From CBDBBY01 sp965203795 (lineage in GTDB: Bacteria > Pseudomonadota > Alphaproteobacteria > Rhodobacterales > Rhodobacteraceae), in assembly GCA_965203795.1 (NCBI GenBank), contig OZ241915.1, forward strand, positions 3,038,001-3,102,000: 64,000 nucleotides of DNA. The letters are read 5' to 3'. The notes under the pieces are model-generated. The model was not told where the DNA came from. It saw nothing but the letters and a program-made list of their open reading frames with translations, and did no database searches. The translations under genes were made by a program, and so were the position numbers. Of this stretch, positions 1 through 7,799 are shown piece by piece (within the stretch, counting starts at the first letter, position 1; each line of letters starts with the position of its first letter).

Positions 1-894
1 CCCTCCGCCAAGAACCTCCGCAAGAATCGTCAGCGCGGCCGCTGTCGTTTGGTCGCCGGCGTCCCGTTCAGGGGCCAGGTAGGCGCGGGTCAAATACGGC
101 TGCGCGACTCTCGGATCGCTCATCGACAGCCTGCGGGTAGCCAAGTGCGGCGGCTCCTGCCGCCGCTCCCTTCGGAATTCGGTCGGGGATGCCTCAAGCG
201 ATCCGTAATGCAGTTCGGCCAGCCGGAGAACTTCCGCGGGGTCCACATCGCCGGCGACAACCAGCACCGCGTTGTTGGGCGCGTAGTTCCGCCGGTAGAA
301 GTCGAAAATGTCGTCCCGGCTCAGCGTCTCGATTTCGTGCCGCCAGCCGATGATCGGGATTCCGTACGGATGGTTCAGGAACAAGGCCGCGCGCCGCTGC
401 TCGGAGAACAGCACGTCGGGGCTGCTGTCCGTTCGCTCGTTCCGCTCCTCGAGCACGACGCCGCGCTCGGTCTCAATGTCTTCGTCGGTGACCAGAAGCC
501 CGTCCATCCGAACGGCCTCGAGCTCCATCATCGCCTCAAGATGCTCGGAAGCGACGCGCTGGTAGTACGCCGTCTTGTCCTGCGACGTGAACGCGCCTTG
601 CGTGCCGCCAATCGAGCGGACGATTTCCTGCAGTTCGCCGGCGCCGTATTCGTCAGTCCCCCGGAACATGAGGTGCTCGACGAAATGCGCGATGCCCGAC
701 TTGCCCGGCGGCTCGTCGGCCGCGCCCACCCGGTAGAAAACGATGTGGGTGACCGCGGGCGACCTGCGATCCTCGATGACGACGATCTGCATGCCGTTGT
801 CCAGCCGGAACTCGACCGCCGGTTCGGCGGCGGACAGCTGCAGCGGCACAGCAAGGGCGAGCACTGTTGAAAGAATGCGAAATCCAAAGCGCAT
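1..894 (-). CDS. M16 family zinc peptidase (partial, C-terminus outside window)
   Basis: An open frame runs from an ATG at 894 through the left edge (298 codons, no stop). Residues 1-22 form a signal peptide ending in a Ser-Ala-Ala region, so the protein is probably periplasmic. The inverted zinc motif of M16 peptidases, His-Phe-Val-Glu-His, lies at about residues 70-74, followed by the usual Leu-Met-Phe. M16 enzymes cut small unfolded peptides in a clamshell chamber. Many relatives encode two tandem M16 genes after the DUF3035 lipoprotein gene, so a second copy may lie beyond the edge. It is downstream of the DUF3035 gene on the same strand, 92 bases apart. The family call is secure; the substrate is unknown. 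Confidence 0.93.
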   Translation of the reverse strand, partial: MRFGFRILSTVLALAVPLQLSAAEPAVEFRLDNGMQIVVIEDRRSPAVTHIVFYRVGAADEPPGKSGIAHFVEHLMFRGTDEYGAGELQEIVRSIGGTQGAFTSQDKTAYYQRVASEHLEAMMELEAVRMDGLLVTDEDIETERGVVLEERNERTDSSPDVLFSEQRRAALFLNHPYGIPIIGWRHEIETLSRDDIFDFYRRNYAPNNAVLVVAGDVDPAEVLRLAELHYGSLEASPTEFRRERRQEPPHLATRRLSMSDPRVAQPYLTRAYLAPERDAGDQTTAAALTILAEVLGGG

Positions 895-986
895 CCGGGA
901 CCTCCCGCTGTTGGAAATGCGGATTCTGTGCCGGGGTCCTGCGCAACTATCAACCCGGCCAACGGAATCGTTACGGCGGCGAATCC

Positions 987-1526
987 CTATTCGTCCGGCG
1001 GCAGCGGCGGCGCGGACGGCGTGCGGATGTTGAGCGCGCGCAGCCGCTCCAGCTCCGCATGGCTGTCGAGCGCGAACACGGCGTAGGCCCGCGCGTAAAC
1101 GCTTACGTTGAACCATCTTTCCATGAGGCGGCCTTCATTGCCGCGCCTGAACGCCAGATCCTCCGCCGCAAGCCGGGATCTGATGTCCGGCTCGACCCCG
1201 AACCGGCCGGAATGGTCGATCAAATCCTTGTCAGCGGCGGGCGTGCTGCCGTCCCGAGCCCCGGCCGCCCGCCCTCCGAGCGCCGCGACGGCATCGCGCT
1301 TCGGCCTTGCGTCGGCCCGGTTCGCTCCGCGGGTAGGCTGGGGCAACTCGCCGACCGCTTCGGGGAACCTGAGCGCCCTCGAGGGCAGCACCCCGAATTC
1401 GTCGGGCGTACCGGACGAACTGAAATGCAGAAGCTGCGGCTCGCGATCGTTCTGCGAGCACGCTGCGAGCAGGGCAGCCGCGGCAAACGCCAATACTCCC
1501 GCCAGTACGCGGCCGGATGTCCGCAT
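987..1526 (-). CDS. DUF3035 (BamF-like) outer-membrane lipoprotein
   Basis: This 179-residue protein begins with a short basic N-terminus, a hydrophobic stretch and a lipobox (Leu-Ala-Ala-Cys, Cys at about 23), so it should be a lipoprotein. The body has the DUF3035 signature: a Pro-Asp-Glu-Phe segment followed by Val-Leu-Pro and Leu-Pro-Gln-Pro-Thr. The family is typical of Rhodobacterales and has been reported as BamF, an accessory of the BAM outer-membrane assembly complex; that role is taken from the family. In relatives the gene sits directly after lspA, the lipoprotein signal peptidase. Here lspA is 2.2 kb away because a toxin-antitoxin and TIR cassette lies between them. Confidence 0.85.
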   Translation of the reverse strand: MRTSGRVLAGVLAFAAAALLAACSQNDREPQLLHFSSSGTPDEFGVLPSRALRFPEAVGELPQPTRGANRADARPKRDAVAALGGRAAGARDGSTPAADKDLIDHSGRFGVEPDIRSRLAAEDLAFRRGNEGRLMERWFNVSVYARAYAVFALDSHAELERLRALNIRTPSAPPLPPDE

Positions 1527-1777
1527 CGCCCGATCCCCTACGCAAGTGCGCCTTCATTCAATTCGAATGCGCTCTGGAATTCAACCTTCGCAGGGCACAG
1601 GGTTCGCAGCGCCCCGGTGTCCGTCGGAAACTCCTCGCGTGCGAGCCGCTGCGGCAATCCCAACATCCCCGTCGCGGACCTCATCTCCTTTCCCGTTGTT
1701 GAAACAACTTGGACGATCCATTCGCTACATTGCGAGGCAGAGTGCAGGAAATACTTGAACCCAATCAGAATATATAG

Positions 1778-1792
1778 CATACAATTTGTATG
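1778..1792. promoter_or_regulatory. Perfect palindrome, likely VapB operator
   Basis: CATACAA-T-TTGTATG is a perfect 7-base inverted repeat around one central base. It sits 21 bases before the preferred antitoxin start (1814) and overlaps a -10-like TACAAT (1780-1785) downstream of a -35-like TTGAAC (1755-1760, long 19-base spacer). Ribbon-helix-helix antitoxins usually repress their own operon by binding such repeats, so this is the expected autoregulatory site. The site is read directly; its function is inferred. Confidence 0.6.
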
Positions 1793-1813
1793 ACAAATGA
1801 ATGGGAGGCCGCC

Positions 1814-2074
1814 ATGGGCATCCGCACGGTTCGCCTCGACGACCGATCTGAGGGGGTGCTGGCAGAACTACGAAGCCGGACCGGGCTGTCGATCTCGGAG
1901 GTACTCAGGCGCAGCCTTGAAGCGTACGCGGCGTCCACGCGCGACGAGATGGCCGAGACGCCCTACGAAATCTTTCGCCGTCTTGACCTAGGGCCTGGCG
2001 GTTACGCCGCCGCCCCGGCTGCGCAAGCAAAGAACGCGATCGGCACCGTGATCAGCAAGAAGCACGGACGGTGA
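1814..2074 (+). CDS. Ribbon-helix-helix antitoxin (VapB/CopG-like)
   Basis: An 86-residue protein whose first 45 residues fit a ribbon-helix-helix DNA-binding domain: a beta strand (Thr-Val-Arg-Leu), then two helices including Ser-Ile-Ser-Glu-Val-Leu-Arg-Arg. The C-terminal half is the expected flexible toxin-binding tail. An in-frame ATG at 1790 lies inside the operator palindrome and lacks a ribosome site. The ATG at 1814 has GGGAGG five bases upstream and is preferred. The last codons overlap the toxin start (GTGA, 2071-2074), so the two are translationally coupled. It should neutralise the VapC toxin and repress the pair. The operon runs opposite to the flanking lspA/DUF3035 genes, consistent with insertion. 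Confidence 0.8.
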   Translation: MGIRTVRLDDRSEGVLAELRSRTGLSISEVLRRSLEAYAASTRDEMAETPYEIFRRLDLGPGGYAAAPAAQAKNAIGTVISKKHGR

Positions 2075-2493
2075 TCTTGGTGGATACCGGTCCGCTGGTC
2101 GCGCTGTTCGATCCTACTGACAGCAGCCACATGCGATGCAACGAAACCCTCGCGGCGATCGACAGGCCGACCGCGACAACCACCCCCGTCCTGACGGAAG
2201 CCTTCCATCTTTTAGGACCGGCGAGCATCGGCGCGCGACGGCTCATGGATTTCGTCTCCGACGGCGGTCTTCGGGTTCTTCATCTCGATGGTCCGGCCCT
2301 CGGGCGCGCCTTCGAACTGATGGTCCAATACGCAGACGCTCCGATGGACTTTGCCGACGCCTCACTTGTTGCCTTGGCGGAGCGGTTCGATCTGCGAACG
2401 GTATTCACAATCGATCGCGCCGATTTCACTTTCTACCGCATCATGCGCGGGCACCGATACGAAACGTTCCACTTGATCGGGCAGCTTTCATGA
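2071..2493 (+). CDS. PIN-domain toxin (VapC-like ribonuclease)
   Basis: A 140-residue single PIN domain. The Mg-binding acidic residues are visible: Asp in Ile-Leu-Val-Asp-Thr-Gly at the N-terminus, Glu in Leu-Thr-Glu-Ala, Asp in the Asp-Phe-Ala-Asp-Ala segment, and Asp near Thr-Ile-Asp-Arg-Ala-Asp-Phe. VapC toxins cleave tRNA or rRNA when not held by VapB. Translation starts at GTG 2071, overlapping the antitoxin stop. All catalytic acids seem present, so the toxin looks intact. The RNA target cannot be told from sequence. Confidence 0.85.
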   Translation: MILVDTGPLVALFDPTDSSHMRCNETLAAIDRPTATTTPVLTEAFHLLGPASIGARRLMDFVSDGGLRVLHLDGPALGRAFELMVQYADAPMDFADASLVALAERFDLRTVFTIDRADFTFYRIMRGHRYETFHLIGQLS

Positions 2494-2696
2494 GCCGCCG
2501 TTTCGCGCAAACCTTCGTATGGAATCAGGCTCACCTGCTTCTCAATCCTTCCGTACCTCCTCTGAACTTTTGGCCACACTGCAATGCGCAGCCACTCGCG
2601 ACGGGCCGGCGCGTTCGCAAGGCCACCCTGTGGTCCCCGCACCGAGATCTGAAACTTCGACTTCCGCACAGATTGAGGCAATGGTAGCCTGCAAGG

Positions 2697-3122
2697 ATGA
2701 TGGACGACTGTCAGCGTACCGTTGAGCACTTGAAATTGGTGCAGGGCGTCGTTGCCCGCATGGCAGGCAACAGCGCCCAGATGAAAACCTGGGCAGTATC
2801 ACTGGTGACCGCAGCATTTATCTTCTCCGGGTTGTCCGATGATCCGCACTGGTTGACTCCCGTGGGTGGCTGTGTTCCAGTTATTTTTTTCGGGATTATG
2901 GACGCCAAGTATCTCCACTTGGAAAGATGCTACGTCAAACTATACGACGCAGTTGCAACCGGCACATCAGATATGCACTTTGATTTGGATTATCGCCAAT
3001 ATTCGTCTACGATTGGCTCCTTTTGGAATGTCGTTTGGTCTTGGTCTGTAGGTATATTCTATGGTGCTCTTTTGATTGTAATGCTAGGGCTTGTTGTTAT
3101 TCTTTGCACGAGAGGCGCATAA
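2697..3122 (+). CDS. Small three-helix membrane protein paired with a TIR-like gene
   Basis: A 141-residue protein with a soluble, amphipathic N-terminus and three likely membrane segments at about residues 31-46, 53-71 and 112-137, with a roughly 40-residue polar stretch between the second and third. This resembles SLATT-type or related small membrane effectors that accompany nucleotide-signalling enzymes, but I recognise the pattern rather than a named family. The stop at 3120-3122 is one base before the ATG of the TIR-like gene, so the two are almost certainly co-translated. The ribosome site is weak (AAGG abutting the tandem ATGs at 2697 and 2700). Base composition is clearly lower in GC than the flanking genes, suggesting separate acquisition. 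Confidence 0.65.
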   Translation: MMDDCQRTVEHLKLVQGVVARMAGNSAQMKTWAVSLVTAAFIFSGLSDDPHWLTPVGGCVPVIFFGIMDAKYLHLERCYVKLYDAVATGTSDMHFDLDYRQYSSTIGSFWNVVWSWSVGIFYGALLIVMLGLVVILCTRGA

Positions 3123-3123
3123 G

Positions 3124-3636
3124 ATGAAACGAAGAGTCTTTTTCAGCTTTCACTACAAGCCCGACAATTCTCGCGCCGCCCAAGTAAGAAACATCGGCGT
3201 CGTGGATGGAAACCGCCCGGCAACGGACAACGACTGGGAAAAGGTGAAGAAGGGTGGCGACAAGGCCATAAAGCGTTGGATTGCAGAGCAAATGAAGGGA
3301 CGCTCCTGTACTGTTGTTCTGGTCGGCACAAACACAGCGGGACGGAAATGGGTCAAATATGAAATCATCAAATCGTGGAATGATGGAATGGGTGTGGCGG
3401 GCATCCACATTCATGGTTTGAAGGATTTAAATGAGCAGATGTCGAGAAAGGGCCCCGATCCCTTTAGCAGCATTGAATTCGACAACCCAAAGAAAAAATT
3501 ATCATCCATCGTGCAATGCTGCGACCCGGCGGGAAGAAGCAGTAAAGAACGGTACGCTTGGATAGAGAGAAATCTTTCTCGGATCATTGAGAAAGCAATC
3601 ACAATTCGGAATCAGAACTTGCATATCAGATTGTGA
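3124..3636 (+). CDS. TIR-like DUF1863 (ThsB-like) domain protein
   Basis: A 170-residue single-domain protein. The N-terminus (Arg-Arg-Val-Phe-Phe-Ser-Phe-His-Tyr, then Ala-Ala-Gln-Val-Arg-Asn) and the later Val-Val-Leu-Val-Gly-Thr-Asn-Thr and Trp-Val-Lys-Tyr-Glu-Ile fit the MTH538/DUF1863 TIR-like fold seen in Thoeris ThsB sensors. Such proteins can convert NAD into a signalling nucleotide that activates a partner effector. ATG 3124 has GAGAGG about eight bases upstream and is chosen over a longer frame opening inside the upstream gene. The only partner here is the membrane protein immediately before it; no ThsA-type NADase is visible. A defence role is inferred. Confidence 0.72.
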   Translation: MKRRVFFSFHYKPDNSRAAQVRNIGVVDGNRPATDNDWEKVKKGGDKAIKRWIAEQMKGRSCTVVLVGTNTAGRKWVKYEIIKSWNDGMGVAGIHIHGLKDLNEQMSRKGPDPFSSIEFDNPKKKLSSIVQCCDPAGRSSKERYAWIERNLSRIIEKAITIRNQNLHIRL

Positions 3637-3651
3637 GAGAGTTGGTTTGGC

Positions 3652-3667
3652 GCGGAATTCCGCTTTT
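3652..3667 (+). terminator. Weak candidate terminator after the TIR-like gene
   Basis: GCGG-AATT-CCGC followed by TTTT lies 15 bases after the TIR-like stop, in the short gap before the convergent lspA stop. The stem is only four base pairs with a four-base loop, so this is tentative. Confidence 0.3.
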
Positions 3668-3722
3668 CGCCTGCGTATGATTCATGACATGCGCTCGAAG
3701 AAGGCCGCCACTTCCGGCTGCG

Positions 3723-4250
3723 CTATTGCGCCCGCGCCGATTCGAAATACAGAACTCCGGCGATCCCCGCGAAAATTGCTATGTCCGCAACGTTGAACGC
3801 GAAGGGGTTGCGGATTCCGCAGCACGACATGTTCAGGAAATCCGCGACGGCCCCGTACGCGACACGGTCGTAGGCATTGCCAAGCGCACCGCCCGCCAGG
3901 ATGCCGCAGGACGCGACGACAATCGCGCGGCGGGCGGGCCGCGTTCCCCACCATGATAAATACGCCGCGATCGCGGTTGACAGGAGCACGAGCCCCCACC
4001 TCACGGCTTGGGAGTCGTCCGCGAACAGTCCAAAATTGACCCCCGTGTTCCATCCCATCCGGAAATTGAGAAACGGCGGCACCACATCGATGCTGCCGAC
4101 AGTCGCCAAGTCCAAGTAGCGGACCACAAAATATTTGGTCAGCTGGTCAAGCGCGAACGCTGCAGCCGCCCCGATCGCGAACATCCAAGTCCTCGGCAAG
4201 GTCCGCGCTCCGCCCGATCCGGGGTTTTTCTTCGTTCCGGCCATGTTCAA
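3723..4250 (-). CDS. lspA: Lipoprotein signal peptidase
   Basis: A 175-residue integral membrane aspartyl protease that removes the signal peptide from prolipoproteins in the inner membrane. The family marks are clear: Asp-Gln-Leu-Thr-Lys in the first membrane segment, the catalytic Asp in Gly-Asn-Ala-Tyr-Asp-Arg, and the second catalytic Asp in Phe-Asn-Val-Ala-Asp. Four hydrophobic helices are expected. The start overlaps the purH stop by four bases (ATGA), so it belongs to the rsmB-heparinase-purH operon. Its usual downstream neighbour, the DUF3035 lipoprotein gene, is displaced by the 1.6-3.7 kb cassette. Confidence 0.95.
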   Translation of the reverse strand: MNMAGTKKNPGSGGARTLPRTWMFAIGAAAAFALDQLTKYFVVRYLDLATVGSIDVVPPFLNFRMGWNTGVNFGLFADDSQAVRWGLVLLSTAIAAYLSWWGTRPARRAIVVASCGILAGGALGNAYDRVAYGAVADFLNMSCCGIRNPFAFNVADIAIFAGIAGVLYFESARAQ

Positions 4251-5860
4251 TGCCGGAAATGCCGAACGCCGGTGAAGGCCATGGCAATGCCCATCTCGTC
4301 CGCTACATTGATCACTTCGTCATCGCGGCGCGAACCGCCGGGCTGGACGACCGCGGAAGCTCCCGCTTCCGCCGCCGCCCTCAATCCGTCAGGGAAAGGA
4401 AAGAAGCCGTCCGAGGCGGCGGACAGGTTAGGATGCGAGCCCGTTGAGCCGCCCTCGGCTTCCAGACGGGCGCGGAACATCCGTCCCGCAGCCTCGGCGG
4501 CCTCCACCCGGCTGGTGTGCCCCGCGCCAATTCCCACCGCAATGCGATCCTTCGCCAGCACGACCGCATTGGACCTCGCGTGCTTCGCCACCTTCCACGC
4601 GAATAGCATGCCGCGCGATTCGGAGCGGGTGGGTTTGCGTTTGGTCCGCACGGTTAGATCCACGGATCCGACGTTGCGGCGGTCGCGCTCCTGCACGAGG
4701 CAGCCTCCCGCAATCTGCCTGAATTCCAGCCTCCTATCTTCAGCTGGACAGGTTTCAAAAGCCATGAGGCGAACTCGGGACTTTTTTGTGAGCAGCCGCA
4801 GCGCGGCGTCATCGTATCCCGGCGCGACGACGACCTCGACAAACGTCTCGGCAATGGCGGCAGCTGTCGCCTCGTCCAGTCGGCAATTCATCCCGACCAC
4901 GCCTCCGAACGCGGACAGGCGGTCGCAGGAAAGCGCCTCGCGGTAGGCGGCCTCGGCGCTTGCCGATTGAGCTACGCCGCACGGCGTGCAGTGCTTCATG
5001 ATGGCGCAAGCCGGTTCGCCGCCGCATTCGAATTCGCCAAGCAATTCGACCGCGGCGTTTGCATCCGCGTAGTTGTTGTATCCCGCGGGATCGCCCTCCA
5101 ATTGCCGCAGCCCGGCCGATTCCGGGTTCCGCCCCGCATTCCGGTACAGCCACGCCCGCTGGTGCGGGTTTTCGCCGTACCTGAGGCCGCATTCCAGCTC
5201 GAGCGGAACGGACCGGCGTCGTGCGGGTGCGGCTCCGGCGCATCTTGCCAGCCATTCAGCCACCGCAGCGTCGTACGCTGCCGTCAATGCGAAAGCCTCG
5301 GCAGCGCGAGCGCGACGGTACTGAACGGAGGTGCATCCTCCGCAGGAACCCATCTCCTCGACAAGACCGGAATACTGCGCCGGTTCAGTCACCGCTGCGA
5401 CGGCCGCATGGTTTTTTGCGGCAGCCCGAATCATGGCGGGCCCGCCGATGTCGATCAGCTCAGTCAATTCCCGTTCATCGGCGTCCGTTCGGGAATCCCG
5501 GAACGGGTAGAAGTTGGCGACGACCAGATCGAATCTGCCGATGCCCAGCCGCGACAATTCCTGATCATGCCCTCTGTCACCGCGCACGGCGAGCAGCCCT
5601 CCGTGAACGGCCGGATGAAGGGTTTTGACTCTGCCGCCGAGGATTTCGGGATGGCCGGTGATTTCGGACACGTCGCGGACTTGAACGCCTGCGGCCCGCA
5701 TGGCCGCGGCAGTCCCGCCGGATGAAACGATTTCAACGCCTCTCTTCGACAAATGCGCCGCCAATTCGGACAAGCCCGACTTGTCGTGCACGGAAATCAG
5801 CGCACGCGTGATTCGAATTTCGTCCTGCTTCATGTCTTCGGCACTTGCTGTCCGGGTCAT
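4247..5860 (-). CDS. purH: Bifunctional AICAR transformylase / IMP cyclohydrolase
   Basis: This 537-residue enzyme performs the last two steps of IMP synthesis in purine biosynthesis. The N-terminal MGS-like cyclohydrolase domain (about residues 15-150) begins with Ala-Leu-Ile-Ser-Val-His-Asp-Lys-Ser-Gly and includes Gly-Gly-Arg-Val-Lys-Thr-Leu-His-Pro. The transformylase half carries Arg-Tyr-Gly-Glu-Asn-Pro-His-Gln and the catalytic Lys-His in Met-Lys-His-Cys-Thr-Pro-Cys-Gly. Length is normal. It overlaps the heparinase gene upstream and lspA downstream by four bases each, showing tight translational coupling. The start ATG at 5860 is fixed by the ATGA overlap. Confidence 0.97.
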   Translation of the reverse strand: MTRTASAEDMKQDEIRITRALISVHDKSGLSELAAHLSKRGVEIVSSGGTAAAMRAAGVQVRDVSEITGHPEILGGRVKTLHPAVHGGLLAVRGDRGHDQELSRLGIGRFDLVVANFYPFRDSRTDADERELTELIDIGGPAMIRAAAKNHAAVAAVTEPAQYSGLVEEMGSCGGCTSVQYRRARAAEAFALTAAYDAAVAEWLARCAGAAPARRRSVPLELECGLRYGENPHQRAWLYRNAGRNPESAGLRQLEGDPAGYNNYADANAAVELLGEFECGGEPACAIMKHCTPCGVAQSASAEAAYREALSCDRLSAFGGVVGMNCRLDEATAAAIAETFVEVVVAPGYDDAALRLLTKKSRVRLMAFETCPAEDRRLEFRQIAGGCLVQERDRRNVGSVDLTVRTKRKPTRSESRGMLFAWKVAKHARSNAVVLAKDRIAVGIGAGHTSRVEAAEAAGRMFRARLEAEGGSTGSHPNLSAASDGFFPFPDGLRAAAEAGASAVVQPGGSRRDDEVINVADEMGIAMAFTGVRHFRH

Positions 5861-7722
5861 TCGGCCGGTCCCGGCCGCGCTTCGCCGCCCGCCGGGCCGG
5901 ATCGTCGCCTGCCGCGGGCCATCGCGTTTGCTGACCTTCCGGCACCACCCTTCCGGCCGCCCCGCGTTCGACCCGAAGCTACCTTCCCCGAGCGTCGCGC
6001 CCCTTGCTCAGCTTTGGTGAACGACCACCGGAGCTGGCCTGCGCCCGATTCCAATTCCGATTCCAGAACGAGCTGGCTGCTGACGCGCGCAGCGGACCGC
6101 GTTTCGTCCATGTAGTCGCTCGACTCAATGGAAAGCCTGGTCCCGCTCTCGTTCCGGAATTCCCATATGTCGCCGTTTCCAAGCTCCAGCACTGCGCAGT
6201 CCTGCCCTTTTCCGACCGAGACGTCCGGGTGGATGTGGAATCTGGCCGCAATCCCGAGACCCGAGTGCTGCCTGCGTTCCATCGTCTGCGCGTATGTTGC
6301 CCTGTGCTCATTCGAGCGCGTCCACAAAGTGTCCTCTCCCCAGAGCCGTTCCGCGCCGTCCGACAGATCCAGCCGCCGCATATGGGTCACGCCGAACATC
6401 GGCGCGTAGCCGTCGTGACTAGCGATCACCGTCTTTCCCTCCGGGCCAGGCAGCTGCTCGACCCGGACATCGCCAGGAACCGCAAGCACCGGGCCGCTTC
6501 GACCGTCCTCCGCTCCCGCCGCGGGCGCGATCCGGGACGAGGACCGGCCGTCAATCTCGATAGTACTGGAGGACCGGGTTTCCCTCAGCCCGCTCCCGGC
6601 AGATCCGGCGAACCCCGTCCCGGAACCCCGGTTGACGACGACCGGACCGCCATCCGAGCAGAATTCAAATGCCAGAGTGCTTGCGTGGGAATTTTCGGAG
6701 CCGGCGCCCGAATGCGGCGCGGCCGCGTCAATGATCGCGCTTGCGCCGCGAGCCGCGAGCTTGACGTATCCCATTTCGGGCTTTCCCGCCTCAAGCAATC
6801 TATTGCCTGATTCCGCGAGCACTCTGTCCAAATAGCCTTCGGGCGCGCAGCCGCCGCCGTGAAACCGCGCCAACAAGCCATCGGCATGGCGGACCGCGCG
6901 CAAAACCCGCGCCGATCTCCTGATCGCATCGATATGCCTGGCCACCGGCGGCATCCCGGCATCGCTAAGCACCGCCGACGCCCATCCGAGCAGCGTCGCG
7001 GCTTTCAGGAGATCCTCCGGATTGCGTGACAGGATGCCGCCATCGGAATCAATGAACGAATTCGCGTCACGCGCCATATCTCCGGCGGTTCTCCGCAGCG
7101 ACGATTCCCGGCCTCGGAGCACGGAATGCGCGTACGCCAGCCCGGTCAGCGCTTCCAAGCGGCGGAGGCCATTGGGGAGCGACCGCCATCGGCGACCGAT
7201 GAAGGACGCGTTGGTGACAACGGCAGCGGTTAGTTCGCGGTGCTTTTGTTCCGGCTGCAACGCCAAAAGCAATGGCGCGTGCCCGATCAGACGAATCAAC
7301 CGGCGCCCGGCGATGTCAGCCACCCAGCCGGGTCCTTTTCCGTCGCCGAATCTGTTGATCCACTCGAAGGCCGCGTTCCGGGCAAGAGTGATCGCTTGCG
7401 CGTCCCGGACGGCCGCTAGATCATCCAGCCACGTGAAGCCGTGAAGCCAGGACTGAATGCGCCTTGATCCGCCTTTGAGTTCCCAGATGCCTCCGTGCGG
7501 AATCGACGCCTCGTCCGCGAAGACCTTGATTCTTCCTGCGACCATTCGACGCCCGGCATCGGCCGAGCCGATGGTTCGGGGTTCCGCGACAAGATTCAGC
7601 TGACCATCGCGGATAGGTCCTGCCGGGAGTTTGGCTACAACCAGGTCGGCAAAGCTCGTGCTTTCCTGCGTCGGCCAGAAGCTGCTCGACAGCATTGATC
7701 CTGATTCCACGCCTGCCCCCAC
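5857..7722 (-). CDS. Heparinase II/III family protein
   Basis: A 621-residue protein with an alpha-helical N-terminal half (Trp-Leu-Asp-Asp-Leu, Trp-Ile-Asn-Arg-Phe and similar segments) and a beta-rich heparinase II/III-like C-terminal domain with conserved His-Gly-Gly and Asn-Ser-His-Ala-Ser. Members cleave acidic polysaccharides, but this gene is found between rsmB and purH in many Rhodobacterales, and the family there has no firm substrate. No clear signal peptide is visible. Two starts are possible, GTG 7722 and ATG 7695. The last about 40 residues are unusually rich in Arg, Gly and Ala, perhaps a disordered tail. Confidence 0.82.
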   Translation of the reverse strand: MGAGVESGSMLSSSFWPTQESTSFADLVVAKLPAGPIRDGQLNLVAEPRTIGSADAGRRMVAGRIKVFADEASIPHGGIWELKGGSRRIQSWLHGFTWLDDLAAVRDAQAITLARNAAFEWINRFGDGKGPGWVADIAGRRLIRLIGHAPLLLALQPEQKHRELTAAVVTNASFIGRRWRSLPNGLRRLEALTGLAYAHSVLRGRESSLRRTAGDMARDANSFIDSDGGILSRNPEDLLKAATLLGWASAVLSDAGMPPVARHIDAIRRSARVLRAVRHADGLLARFHGGGCAPEGYLDRVLAESGNRLLEAGKPEMGYVKLAARGASAIIDAAAPHSGAGSENSHASTLAFEFCSDGGPVVVNRGSGTGFAGSAGSGLRETRSSSTIEIDGRSSSRIAPAAGAEDGRSGPVLAVPGDVRVEQLPGPEGKTVIASHDGYAPMFGVTHMRRLDLSDGAERLWGEDTLWTRSNEHRATYAQTMERRQHSGLGIAARFHIHPDVSVGKGQDCAVLELGNGDIWEFRNESGTRLSIESSDYMDETRSAARVSSQLVLESELESGAGQLRWSFTKAEQGARRSGKVASGRTRGGRKGGAGRSANAMARGRRRSGPAGGEARPGPAE

Positions 7723-7799
7723 TCAGCCCTGCGCCGTCCTGCCTCGGCAATCCCGCTCGGATTTGTCAGGCGAGCGCATTCCGCAACTCCGCGGACATA

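Noticed and set aside
1538..1780. An 80-codon minus-strand frame between the VapB operator and the DUF3035 gene, with a GGAG-rich stretch near 1690
   Set aside because: No recognisable family, poor start spacing, and it overlaps the vapB promoter. Possibly a relic of the insertion, but I cannot support it as a gene.
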